A stretch of DNA of 64,000 nt from Candidatus Babeliales bacterium (GTDB lineage: Bacteria; Babelota; Babeliae; Babelales; Vermiphilaceae), in assembly GCA_020050795.1 (NCBI GenBank), contig JAGVKD010000021.1, forward strand, positions 97,796 to 161,795. The letters are read 5' to 3'. Position 1 is the stretch's first letter; every line of letters starts with the position of its first letter. Of the stretch, positions 26,882-35,549 are shown piece after piece. The notes beneath the pieces are model-generated. The model was given only the letters and a program-made list of their open reading frames with translations. It searched no databases and had not been told where the DNA came from. The translations under genes were made by a program, and so were the position numbers.

Positions 26882-26989
26882 AGTAAAGCCCCCATTTATA
26901 GGCTTTGATCAAAAAACTGGCTTTATACTGAAGATGCCAAAGGGAGTTTCTTTGTCAATTATTTGTCGACAATTCACGCATGAAAATTG

Positions 26990-28303
26990 TTAACGCACGG
27001 ATATACAGGCAGACCAGAAGTCCTTATTAGCGATGGCGTCTTTTTTAATTTGAGCCACAATCGCATCTATTTTTTTGTGAAATTCAGTAAGCTTTTTTGG
27101 TTCCAAGCTATGAGCAAATACTTTGAAATCCCCACGAATCACTTCTAGTGAATTTGGATTGAGCAGAATATCATCAGTCAGAATCACACGCCATTGGAGA
27201 TAATTTGGTGTTTCAGAATCCGCTAACATAATATTAAATGGTCTTTGCATAAGGGCATCTAGAATTGAGGAAACTTTTTCTATTTTTTCTTCAGGATGGG
27301 AACGGTTGAAGATCTCTCTCTTTGGTCCGCAGGCACGTGCTGGATAGACTGTTTTATCAATAAGATCAGGTGTGAAGACAAGTTGTAACAGTACTCCACC
27401 TTCCATTTCAAAGGTTTGTGCAGCCTCTATTTCTGCTTTATATTTTTCATAATACTTTGCGAGATTATATTGTTCGAATATCTTGTCCAAATCAATGCTT
27501 GGTGTTGTGATATTGCTATTATCCGCAAAAAAGTAGGCAGTGCATTCTCCCCAGTTGCCCAAATTTCCAGTCAATGCATGATTGGCACAAAGTAGATGAT
27601 AGCGATCGTACGAATGATGATCACACTCTGAACCATTTTTCAAAAAGTGATTTCTTGTGTGAACAGGATTTTCTGTCGGGATATAGGTATCTGTTGGTTG
27701 TCTTAATTTGAGATAGTTAGCTCTAGTGCCATGAACAAGTTCCATCAATTTAGTATCAAGGTAGATCTTGAAATAGATTGATTTTTGGCACGCGTGATAA
27801 AGGCTGAGATACCCATTTTGTTTTAATTTTTTCTCTTGTAAAAGCACCGATTCAAAGGTCTGTTGAGCCTTTGGGTAATCTTTGAAATATGTTTCAATGC
27901 GTGGCTTTTGTCTAGATGCTTCTCTGAGCATAAGCGCATCTGTTTGATCTAGATTTAAATCAATTCCAAGGTCATTAAGAGCATGAGCGCAATCTTTGCA
28001 TGTATCGGTTACTATAGTGGATTCCGCTACAAATGCAGTAAAGGTATTTGGTCGTATTCTTTCAAGAAGAGGGATGCGAATATCGCCATTGCCACGGATA
28101 ATTGCGGCAGCTTCTGCCTTTGAACCAGGCAAGTTGAGTTGTTCGATTATAGCACGCAAAGCAGCGGCCCGTTCTTCAGAGGTTTGGGCCTTCATAAGGC
28201 GAGTAACGAGATCTTTTAAGTTGAGCTCAAGGACAAGATTTGCATGAAGTGCGGATACCAAGATGAGTGTCGAAAGCCCCAACCATAGTCTTTTCAAAAC
28301 CAT
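26990..28303 (-). CDS. Exported protein of unknown function, copy 2 of a tandem paralogue pair
   Basis: 437 aa; signal peptide MVLKRLWLGLSTLILVSALHA. It is clearly related to the product of the downstream gene: LKLRQPTDTYIP, DRYHLLCANHALTGNL, YKAEIEAAQ, KTVYPARACG, RVILTDDILLNP and FAHSLEPKKLT have counterparts in the same order. It has more Cys than its partner (CKDCAHAL, CDHHS). The GGGGG-containing ribosome site is shared with copy 1. The genes lie head to tail, 108 bp apart, and probably arose by duplication followed by marked divergence. No function can be assigned. Confidence 0.6.
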   Translation of the reverse strand: MVLKRLWLGLSTLILVSALHANLVLELNLKDLVTRLMKAQTSEERAAALRAIIEQLNLPGSKAEAAAIIRGNGDIRIPLLERIRPNTFTAFVAESTIVTDTCKDCAHALNDLGIDLNLDQTDALMLREASRQKPRIETYFKDYPKAQQTFESVLLQEKKLKQNGYLSLYHACQKSIYFKIYLDTKLMELVHGTRANYLKLRQPTDTYIPTENPVHTRNHFLKNGSECDHHSYDRYHLLCANHALTGNLGNWGECTAYFFADNSNITTPSIDLDKIFEQYNLAKYYEKYKAEIEAAQTFEMEGGVLLQLVFTPDLIDKTVYPARACGPKREIFNRSHPEEKIEKVSSILDALMQRPFNIMLADSETPNYLQWRVILTDDILLNPNSLEVIRGDFKVFAHSLEPKKLTEFHKKIDAIVAQIKKDAIANKDFWSACISVR

Positions 28304-28320
28304 GGATTTCCCCCATTTTG

Positions 28321-28365
28321 CAAAAAAATATAATAAGGCAGAACCTTTGCAAGTTCCACCTTATT
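28321..28365 (-). terminator. Terminator-like hairpin after topA
   Basis: Read on the minus strand, AATAAGG and CCTTATT arms (28359-28365 and 28332-28338) with an inner GAAC/GTTC stem are followed by a T-rich run (28322-28331). It separates topA from the paralogue pair. Confidence 0.55.
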
Positions 28366-28429
28366 AATATATTCAATTTGAAAATATACTCAAGGGGTAT
28401 ATGAGGAGAATGGGCACAAAATTGAGATC

Positions 28430-30676
28430 TTAGGCTTCTTTTTTATAGCCACACTCTTTATTGGCACATAGGATCTCGGTGGCTTCCTTGGTGGATTTTT
28501 CGGTCAAAAATGGCCACTTACACTTAGGACACGGCTTGTCGATTATAGTATCAAAGACAGCGAACTTGCATTTAGGGTAGTTATCACAACCCCAGAATTT
28601 GCCGCCACGCCATACCTTTTGAACCACTTCACCACCGCATTGAGGACAATCGAAATTGGCCTTTTCGCGATGAATATACTTGCATTCTGGGTAACCAGAG
28701 CAGGCCTTGAATGGCCCAAACTTACCCTGAATTTCTCGCAGAGGCTTGCCGCATTGTGGACATTTTTCATCCAGCAGCTCAACTTTTTTAGGTTCGACGA
28801 GCTTGATTTGGCCCGCTTCATCCCGTTCAAAATTAGAGGTGAATGAACATTCTGGGTAGCCCATGCAACCAAGAAACTCACCACTTTTGCCAAATCGAAT
28901 TGCCAATTTTTCTTTACCGCATTCTGGGCATTTCAATCCCGTTGCGATGGCTTCTTTTTTGGCTTTTTTATCGCCGCCAAATTTTTTAACATCTTCTTTG
29001 AAGGTGCTATAAAAATTCTTCAGAAGCTCATCACGCTCCATTTCTCCATTGGCTATCTTATCGAGATCTTCTTCCATATGAGCGGTGAATTTTACATTCA
29101 TAATATGGGGAAGATTTTCCACCAACATTCTCACAATCGTCATACCAAGCTCAGTCGGAACAAATCGCTTGCGCTCATCGAGAGTGGTATACGATCGTTC
29201 ACGGATGGTGTTCAAAATAGCAGCGTAGGTACTCGGTCTGCCGATGCCTTCTTTTTCGAGTGCCTTAACGAGCGATGCCTCGGTGAAACGAGCAGGCGGT
29301 TGGGTGAAATGTTGCTTAGGATCAATCTTGTTGAGATTAACCGGATCTTTTGCTTTGAGATCTTTTGGCAAATTAATTTTTTGTTCTTTTTCATCATCAT
29401 CAGCAGTATACACTTTCAAAAACCCATCAAAGATGAGGGTTGACCCAGTCACTTTGAAAATGTATTTGCCACCGGTAAGAGTAACTTGGCGCTGAGCATA
29501 TTCAGCTGAAGTCATCTGGCCAGCAATGAATCGCTTCCAAATGAGATCATATAATTTTGCCGCGTCGGCAGGCAAAAAGCGCTTAATTTTTTCTGGCGCT
29601 AGGCTCACATCAATAGGACGAATGGCTTCATGAGCGTCTTGTGTATTGCCTTTGCCTTTCTTTGCAAACACATTCGCTTTTGAAGGCAGATAATTTTTAG
29701 TGAAATTGCCTTCAATATAACTACGCGCCTGTTTTAATGCAGTATCTGATAGGCGTAGCGAGTCGGTACGCATATAGGTAATGAGTGCAACTGGTGAACT
29801 TTCATCACCAAGTGGCATACCTTCATATAGTTTCTGTGCAACCTGCATCGTTTTTTTAACAGAAAAGCCAAGTGTGTTGTAGGCTGCTTGCTGCAACGTA
29901 CTGGTCATAAAAGGAGGCGGTGCATTTTTTTTGCGTGTTTTGTCTTCAACTGAATCAATAATATATGATTCTTTTTTGAGATCGCTAACAATTGCATCAG
30001 CAGTTTTTTGATCACTAATATCAGCTTTTTTTGTGCCTATATGGCTTAGTTGTGCAACAAACTCTTCTTTATTATGTTTGAAGGTTCCGTCGACAGTCCA
30101 ATATTCTTCAGGTTTAAAGTTACGAATTTCTTGTTCGCGTTCGCAAATTTGGCGCAGCGCAACTGATTGCACACGGCCAGCCGATAGGCCAGGCGCAATT
30201 TTTCTCCATAAAATAGGAGAAACTTCATAACCTACCCAGCGATCAAGAACGCGACGAGCTTGTTGAGCGCCAACTTTTTTCTGATCAATTTCTGAAGGAT
30301 TTTCTATAGCTTCTTCAATTGCCGTTTGGGTGATTTCGTTAAAGGCAATGCGGTGTATTTTGGCACCTTTTTTTATTACCTTCACAAGATCTTCGTTGAC
30401 GTTCCAGGCAATGATTTCACCCTCTCGATCAGGATCGGGTGCCAGATAGATAGCATCAGACGTGCTTGCTGCTTTGCATATATCAGCCAGCGTTTTATCT
30501 TTGCCTTCTAGGACTTCATATTCTATATCAACCGTGCCATTAATAGTTACACCAAGGCGTTTTTTAGGCAGGTCTTTCACATGTCCCATAGTGGACATGA
30601 TCTGAAATTCGTTACCTAAAAACTTTTTGATAGTTTTAATTTTTGCGGGTGATTCTACAATGAGCAGTTTCTTCAT
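28430..30676 (-). CDS. topA: DNA topoisomerase I
   Basis: Type IA topoisomerase that relaxes negative supercoils. The Toprim domain opens the protein (LLIVESPAKIKTIKKFLG), with DPDREGEIIAW as its acidic motif. The active-site Tyr is in LITYMRTDSLRLSD (about residue 298). ARFTEASLVKALEKEGIGRPSTYA is the domain II/III signature. From about residue 583 there are four C-terminal zinc ribbons, each with two CxxC-type pairs (CPECG ... CMGYPEC; CPQCG ... CSGYPEC; CPQCG ... CDNYPKC; CPKC ... CANKEC). 748 aa is a little shorter than E. coli TopA (865). Monocistronic by appearance. Confidence 0.96.
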   Translation of the reverse strand: MKKLLIVESPAKIKTIKKFLGNEFQIMSTMGHVKDLPKKRLGVTINGTVDIEYEVLEGKDKTLADICKAASTSDAIYLAPDPDREGEIIAWNVNEDLVKVIKKGAKIHRIAFNEITQTAIEEAIENPSEIDQKKVGAQQARRVLDRWVGYEVSPILWRKIAPGLSAGRVQSVALRQICEREQEIRNFKPEEYWTVDGTFKHNKEEFVAQLSHIGTKKADISDQKTADAIVSDLKKESYIIDSVEDKTRKKNAPPPFMTSTLQQAAYNTLGFSVKKTMQVAQKLYEGMPLGDESSPVALITYMRTDSLRLSDTALKQARSYIEGNFTKNYLPSKANVFAKKGKGNTQDAHEAIRPIDVSLAPEKIKRFLPADAAKLYDLIWKRFIAGQMTSAEYAQRQVTLTGGKYIFKVTGSTLIFDGFLKVYTADDDEKEQKINLPKDLKAKDPVNLNKIDPKQHFTQPPARFTEASLVKALEKEGIGRPSTYAAILNTIRERSYTTLDERKRFVPTELGMTIVRMLVENLPHIMNVKFTAHMEEDLDKIANGEMERDELLKNFYSTFKEDVKKFGGDKKAKKEAIATGLKCPECGKEKLAIRFGKSGEFLGCMGYPECSFTSNFERDEAGQIKLVEPKKVELLDEKCPQCGKPLREIQGKFGPFKACSGYPECKYIHREKANFDCPQCGGEVVQKVWRGGKFWGCDNYPKCKFAVFDTIIDKPCPKCKWPFLTEKSTKEATEILCANKECGYKKEA

Positions 30677-30973
30677 GCCAACCTTTTTTGCCTATCAATG
30701 ACAGCTTTTGCATCGATAGAATGGGCAGAGTTTCGATTATACATACGTTTTTATAATAGCGGTGGAAATTTCAAAGTGTCAAATTTAATTATTGAACAAC
30801 CCCCTACTGCCGCTCGGTAAATAGGTTGCATTACCTACCTCTCATCCCTATTTTCAGAACCCTGAGTATAAGGTTTCAGAAAAATCATGCAATACGGGCT
30901 GATCTTGTTTCTATGAACAGGCTATAGTAGGCTGTGCCATGACATTACGTTCGGAAATCAGGGAGAGTTGCCC
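30677..30973. other. Intergenic gap between topA and the plsC-bat run
   Basis: This 297-bp divergent region separates leftward topA from the rightward run starting at 30974. It must hold promoters for both directions. I see no RNA gene, no clear open frame and no convincing consensus promoter in it. Confidence 0.5.
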
Positions 30974-31768
30974 ATGACTATCATGCAATCGTGGAAAGAG
31001 GGTCTTGGATTATTGCAGCCCAAAAATCTTAGGCTCTTGTTGTTGGTCACCATGAAAAATACGGGGGATGCCTATAAATTATTGCTTCCCTATTGGGTAT
31101 TCATGCTGATCGGTAAGTTTTTGCTCTATTGGATACTTCCTTACCCACTTGACCCTACGGTTGTTCCATTTATGTCGGGCGGGTCATTCTCTTGGATGTT
31201 CGGTAGATTCTACGATTTTATTTTTTTATATATTGTGTGTCTGGCGTGTCGGCCGTCATTGGGACGAAAAACCATTCGCTACTTTGTCGATAGAATGCCT
31301 GACATCATTCGGGTTCTGATTGCGCAATTATTCTTAGGTATCATTTTTTTAAGTTGCATCACGTTGCCAATTTTTCTCATCTCGAGAATAGTGCCATCAT
31401 TGTCAGAGATTATTTTGAAGAGTGCTTATTTTTTGACGGGCAATATGTTGAGCCCGTCATTATGGATCATGATCAATATATTTTTCCTTGCTGATGCAAA
31501 TAAGATATGGCAATCGGTTAGAAATACAATGTGGTTTTTTGTCTATAATTACCCGCTCATTCTGCTTACCAGTATTTGGTGTTTTGGATTGCTTTGGTTG
31601 CAGTATCAATTAGAAGCGGGAATTGGATCATTGGTGAATTATAATTCATTTATACTTCTTCTTGTCAGTTGGATAGGATATTTTATTTTTTGGCCATTTG
31701 TTGTTTCTTTATTTGCTAATGTCTATATAAAGCGTGCATATGAATATGCGGATATATATAGCGCATAG
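30974..31768 (+). CDS. Polytopic membrane protein of unknown function
   Basis: 264 aa, about six hydrophobic helices, no motif that I can name. ATG 30974 follows AGGGAG; TTG 30968 is in frame but less well placed. Basic loops (RPSLGRKTIRYFVDR) alternate with very hydrophobic helices. It is the first gene of a long rightward run in which plsC starts within 20 bp and the bat genes follow, so it may be co-transcribed with envelope functions. It has the general size of poorly characterised DUF-type integral membrane proteins; I cannot go further. Confidence 0.6.
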   Translation: MTIMQSWKEGLGLLQPKNLRLLLLVTMKNTGDAYKLLLPYWVFMLIGKFLLYWILPYPLDPTVVPFMSGGSFSWMFGRFYDFIFLYIVCLACRPSLGRKTIRYFVDRMPDIIRVLIAQLFLGIIFLSCITLPIFLISRIVPSLSEIILKSAYFLTGNMLSPSLWIMINIFFLADANKIWQSVRNTMWFFVYNYPLILLTSIWCFGLLWLQYQLEAGIGSLVNYNSFILLLVSWIGYFIFWPFVVSLFANVYIKRAYEYADIYSA

Positions 31769-31783
31769 AAAATGGAGTTTGTA

Positions 31784-32509
31784 ATGCAAGTAGTCGCGAT
31801 AGCTAGAACAATTATTTCACGTATTATCTTAGTCGTTATCATTCTTTTGTTTTTGCCGGTTCTTCTTATTTTTATGTTACTGCCTGAGCGAATAAAATAT
31901 CGTTCACGGTTGTTGTATTGCATAATACATGTTTATTACTGGGCAGTTTTTAAGTGTTCTTTCTTGCCCATTACTTTTGTTGGTATAGAAAATATTCCTA
32001 ATGATGAGCCGGTTGTGTTTGTTGCGAATCATCAATCATCATTAGATATTCCACTTGTTGGTTGGCTTTCAAAAGGCAAGCCGCATATTTGGTTGGCGCG
32101 GAGTGAGTTGCTCGAATCGCATCTTCTTCGATGGCTTGTTCCTTATTTGGCGGTTGTTGTGAATGTTAATGACGTCCAAAAAGCTTTTGGATCAATGCTC
32201 AAAATTTTACGATTAGCACGGCAAACGGACGCAAATATAGTTCTTTTTCCCGAAGGGTCTCGATTTGATGATGGAGAGATACATGAATTTTTTGCTGGCT
32301 TTGCTATACTAGCCCAGCAAAGCGATCGGAAAGTGATTCCGGTTCGCATATTTGGAGCAAATAAGGTGTACCCGGTTAATTCATTTTTAGTTCACTGGCA
32401 TCCGATCAAGGTAGTTATAGGTAAACCGATGACGAGTGGAGAGGGTGAGAGTGAAAAACAATTTGCTAATCGAGTGCGCCAATGGTTCGTAGAGCAAAAA
32501 GAGGAATAA
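31784..32509 (+). CDS. plsC: 1-acyl-sn-glycerol-3-phosphate acyltransferase
   Basis: Makes phosphatidic acid by acylating lysophosphatidic acid at the inner membrane. One N-terminal membrane helix is followed by the acyltransferase motifs: NHQSSLD (HX4D, catalytic), GWLSKGKPHIWLARSEL, and FPEGSRF (substrate-binding). 241 aa matches PlsC. I take ATG 31784 because TGGAG lies 6 nt before it; ATG 31772 is also in frame but has no ribosome site. batA begins 3 bp after the stop, so lipid synthesis and the bat genes are probably transcribed together. Confidence 0.9.
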   Translation: MQVVAIARTIISRIILVVIILLFLPVLLIFMLLPERIKYRSRLLYCIIHVYYWAVFKCSFLPITFVGIENIPNDEPVVFVANHQSSLDIPLVGWLSKGKPHIWLARSELLESHLLRWLVPYLAVVVNVNDVQKAFGSMLKILRLARQTDANIVLFPEGSRFDDGEIHEFFAGFAILAQQSDRKVIPVRIFGANKVYPVNSFLVHWHPIKVVIGKPMTSGEGESEKQFANRVRQWFVEQKEE

Positions 32510-32512
32510 CTC

Positions 32513-33502
32513 GTGGAGTATTTTCTCCGCCTTGCCAATCCATCAGTCTTGTATGTATTGGTACCATTGGTTTTTCTTATCCCGTTTCTTCGTAATCGGT
32601 TTGGTAGATCTGTCCACTATCGATTTTCTTTAGCAAGCTGGACACTTCGTGCCGGCGCTAAAAGCAAACATATCCATCAAAAAGTTTTTTGGTGGTTCCA
32701 TTTTCTCACACTCGCATTACTCGCATTTTTTTGTGCAAAACCGCAGTTGGTCGATTCCCGTTCGAAAAAACAAGTGCAGGGTGTTGATATTGTTCTCGTG
32801 CTTGATGCTTCAGGCAGTATGCAGTTTAAAGATTATGACGATAAACATCGATCTCGCTTTGATGTAGCAAAAGATGAAGCCGTTCGTTTTGTTGAAAAAC
32901 GTGATCATGATGCGATTGGGCTTGTGATCTTTGGTAATGATGCACTTTCTCGTTGCCCCATCACGCATGATAAAAAAATTGTAAAAAACATGATTAATGA
33001 ATTGAAGCTCGGCGATATTGATCCAGACGGGACCAAACTCGCAACCGCGATGGTGACTGCAATTAACCGTCTCAAACGATCAAAAGCAAAAAGTAAAATT
33101 ATGATTTTGCTCACCGATGGTGAACCATCAGAGGGCGATATGGATCCGGGAGCAGCAATTACTATCGCTCAAAAATTAGGTGTGAAAGTGTACACCGTTG
33201 GTATTGGTTCTGAAGAACCGGAAGTCTTTATGCACCCACTCTATGGCATGGTACGCAAGCCGTCGGTGAACAAAACGCTTCTTGATAAAATTGCGCAAGG
33301 AACGGGTGGAAAATCTTTCATGGCGCACAATGCACATGATATGCGAGCTATCTATGACACCATTGATGGGCTCGAAAGAACAGAATACGAAACGCCTATC
33401 TTTACTCGGTATTATGACCTATTTGGGTATGGTGTTGCAGCAATCCTAGCCTTGATATTTACAGAGTTATTTCTTTCAACTTTTGTGTGGTTTGGCATAT
33501 GA
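32513..33502 (+). CDS. batA: BatA-type VWA-domain membrane protein
   Basis: 329 aa with two N-terminal membrane helices, a von Willebrand A domain and one C-terminal helix, the standard BatA layout. The metal-binding (MIDAS) motif is intact: DASGSM, with a conserved Thr and Asp later (DPDGTKLATAM; ILLTDGEP). Bat proteins are linked to stress or aerotolerance and envelope integrity in Bacteroides and Leptospira; the molecular role is unsettled. GTG 32513 follows AGAGGA. The stop overlaps batB as ATGA. The moxR and DUF58 genes that usually precede batA are not here; plsC takes that place. Confidence 0.87.
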   Translation: MEYFLRLANPSVLYVLVPLVFLIPFLRNRFGRSVHYRFSLASWTLRAGAKSKHIHQKVFWWFHFLTLALLAFFCAKPQLVDSRSKKQVQGVDIVLVLDASGSMQFKDYDDKHRSRFDVAKDEAVRFVEKRDHDAIGLVIFGNDALSRCPITHDKKIVKNMINELKLGDIDPDGTKLATAMVTAINRLKRSKAKSKIMILLTDGEPSEGDMDPGAAITIAQKLGVKVYTVGIGSEEPEVFMHPLYGMVRKPSVNKTLLDKIAQGTGGKSFMAHNAHDMRAIYDTIDGLERTEYETPIFTRYYDLFGYGVAAILALIFTELFLSTFVWFGI

Positions 33503-34500
33503 ACTCCTGGTTTCCAATTACATGGGGCGCAAAGCACAATAGCATTTGGCTCCTGCTTTTTTTTGTAGCGCTCGTGTTGTTGATCTATCGCTTGATTAAA
33601 AAACAGCGTGCAGTTAAAAAACTGACCGGCCTGCATTTGCCTCAATTGGTGAGAAATTTTTCTGTTCCGCGCAATATGATCAGACTTATTTGTATGTCGC
33701 TTGGAATTTTGAGTCTGTTGATTTCTTTGTTGCATCCACAATGGAATAGGAAAGAGGAAGTGGTTTCTCAGCAAGGCCGCGATGTCTTTATTGCACTCGA
33801 TGTTTCTCGCAGTATGTTAGCAACCGATTGCAAACCAAATCGGCTTGCATGCGCAAAAGAAAAAATTAAAAATCTGGTCCGATCGCTTTCTTGTGAGCGC
33901 GTGGGACTTATTTTATTTTCTGGATCAGCGTTTGTGCAATGTCCGCTCACCGATGATTATGGTGCATTCTTTATGTTTTTAGATCAGGTGGATGTTGAAA
34001 CGATTTCTTCTGGTACCACTGCACTCGATCAGGCATTAAAAATCGCGCTTGATGCATTTGCGAGCATGGCGAAAAAGAAAAACAAATTGCTTATAATCTT
34101 TACCGATGGAGAAGATTTTTCGAGCAATTTGCGAGGTCTCAAGCAACAGGCGCAAGAGGCTAATTTACGCATCTTTGCATTTGGGGTTGGGACTGCTGAA
34201 GGAGCACCGATTCCTGTGTTTGATGAGCATGGCAAAAGCACTGGACATCAAAAGGATGAATATGGCAAAATAGTTATATCGCGCCTTAATGATGGTATTC
34301 TACGTACGCTTGCTCAAGATGCTGGCGGAAAATATTTATCGGTGGCGCCTGATTCTTCCGACGTGTATCAGTTAGTTTCTTCTATCGAAAGTTTTGAAAA
34401 AGAACATTTAGATGATAAATCAGTATCGGATTTAGAAGAGCAATATCAATACTTTCTGCTCGCAAGCTTTTTTCTTTTTGCGATTGAGTGGTTGTTATGA
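33499..34500 (+). CDS. batB: BatB-type VWA-domain membrane protein
   Basis: 333 aa. Two N-terminal helices, a VWA domain with MIDAS motif DVSRSM and IIFTDGEDF, and a C-terminal helix. It parallels BatA and the two are expected to form a membrane complex with periplasmic TPR partners. ATG 33499 overlaps the batA stop, and its own stop overlaps batC in the same ATGA manner, so the operon is translationally coupled. Confidence 0.87.
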   Translation: MNSWFPITWGAKHNSIWLLLFFVALVLLIYRLIKKQRAVKKLTGLHLPQLVRNFSVPRNMIRLICMSLGILSLLISLLHPQWNRKEEVVSQQGRDVFIALDVSRSMLATDCKPNRLACAKEKIKNLVRSLSCERVGLILFSGSAFVQCPLTDDYGAFFMFLDQVDVETISSGTTALDQALKIALDAFASMAKKKNKLLIIFTDGEDFSSNLRGLKQQAQEANLRIFAFGVGTAEGAPIPVFDEHGKSTGHQKDEYGKIVISRLNDGILRTLAQDAGGKYLSVAPDSSDVYQLVSSIESFEKEHLDDKSVSDLEEQYQYFLLASFFLFAIEWLL

Positions 34501-35549
34501 ATTATATATTTCTTGCACTTATGTTTTTCTCGTGTTCGAGTTATGCAATGACTGGACTCAAATATGGCCGTGCAATTACATCAGCACAAAAAGAAGATTG
34601 GCAAGGTGCACAACAGCAACTTAATAACTTAGTTGTTAACGCACCCAATCGCGCAGACGTGTTATATGATTCGGGTGTTGCCTCATATAAAACCGGAAAA
34701 TTTGATGAAGCGTATGCCTATTTCGATCAGGCGGCACAGAATTCTCTGAATAATAAACCGTTGCAAGAAAAAGCCTATTTCAATTTGGGTAACGTTGCCG
34801 TTGAATTGAAGAAGCTGGAAGATGCGATAGAGCATTATGAAAAAACTCTCGAGCTTAATCCAGAGAATCAATACGCGAAGCATAATCTTGAAGTGGTCAA
34901 AAAAATGCTCGAGCAGCAGCAACAGCAAGATCAACAGAATGACCAACAAGATGATAAACAAGACAAACAAGACCAGAACAAAGATCAGCAACAAGATCAA
35001 AATAAAGATAATAAAAATGATGATTCATCTAAAAAAGATGATAAATCATCACAAGATCAAAAAGACGACAAGAGCCAGGACTCCAAAGGGGATAACAATT
35101 CCGGAGACGAGGGCAAGCAAGAGCAGGACAATAAATCCGGAAAAGACCAAGACCGGGATCGAGATGAGAAGTCTGAGGGAAAACCTGAGCAAGAAAAATC
35201 CAAAGATGATGGAAAACAAAAAGAAGAAAAACGCGATCAAAAGCCCGATCAACAAAAGAATGGGGATAAGGGTGAAAAACAAAAACAAGATAGGCAACAA
35301 GATAAAACTCCAGAAAAGCAACGGGATACCGGTTCTGAAGACAACAATAAGAATGAAGCCGAAAAAATGCAAGGAAATCCAGCAGCATTAGCGGCGGAGA
35401 ATGATGAAGATTTGTTTGGAGAGAATGAGCAATGGATGGCGCGCTTATTGCGTGATCGTGAAGATGCAGATCAAGATTCAAATAAAAAAATGATTAAGGC
35501 GATGGTTGATGATAAATTGGCAGGTCATGAAGGACAACGTTGTTGGTAA
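34497..35549 (+). CDS. batC: BatC-type TPR protein with a long charged low-complexity tail
   Basis: 350 aa. A signal peptide or anchor (MNYIFLALMFFSCSSYA) is followed by two or three TPR repeats to about residue 135 (KTGKFDEAYAYFDQAAQ; KAYFNLGNVAVELKKLEDAIEHYEKTLELNP). Residues about 137-290 are almost only Gln, Lys, Asp, Glu, Asn and Ser, as in other BatC proteins, and would be disordered. A short ordered-looking end follows (NPAALAAENDEDLFGENEQWMARLLRD). The final frame overlaps the batD start. TPR proteins of this operon presumably bind BatA, BatB or BatD in the periplasm. Confidence 0.82.
   Translation: MNYIFLALMFFSCSSYAMTGLKYGRAITSAQKEDWQGAQQQLNNLVVNAPNRADVLYDSGVASYKTGKFDEAYAYFDQAAQNSLNNKPLQEKAYFNLGNVAVELKKLEDAIEHYEKTLELNPENQYAKHNLEVVKKMLEQQQQQDQQNDQQDDKQDKQDQNKDQQQDQNKDNKNDDSSKKDDKSSQDQKDDKSQDSKGDNNSGDEGKQEQDNKSGKDQDRDRDEKSEGKPEQEKSKDDGKQKEEKRDQKPDQQKNGDKGEKQKQDRQQDKTPEKQRDTGSEDNNKNEAEKMQGNPAALAAENDEDLFGENEQWMARLLRDREDADQDSNKKMIKAMVDDKLAGHEGQRCW

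Noticed and set aside
34837..35391. Long Lys-rich frame within batC and Leu-rich frames on the opposite strand (34683-35000, 35049-35372)
   Set aside because: They are by-products of the repetitive Gln/Lys/Asp codons of batC; they have no ribosome site or family likeness.
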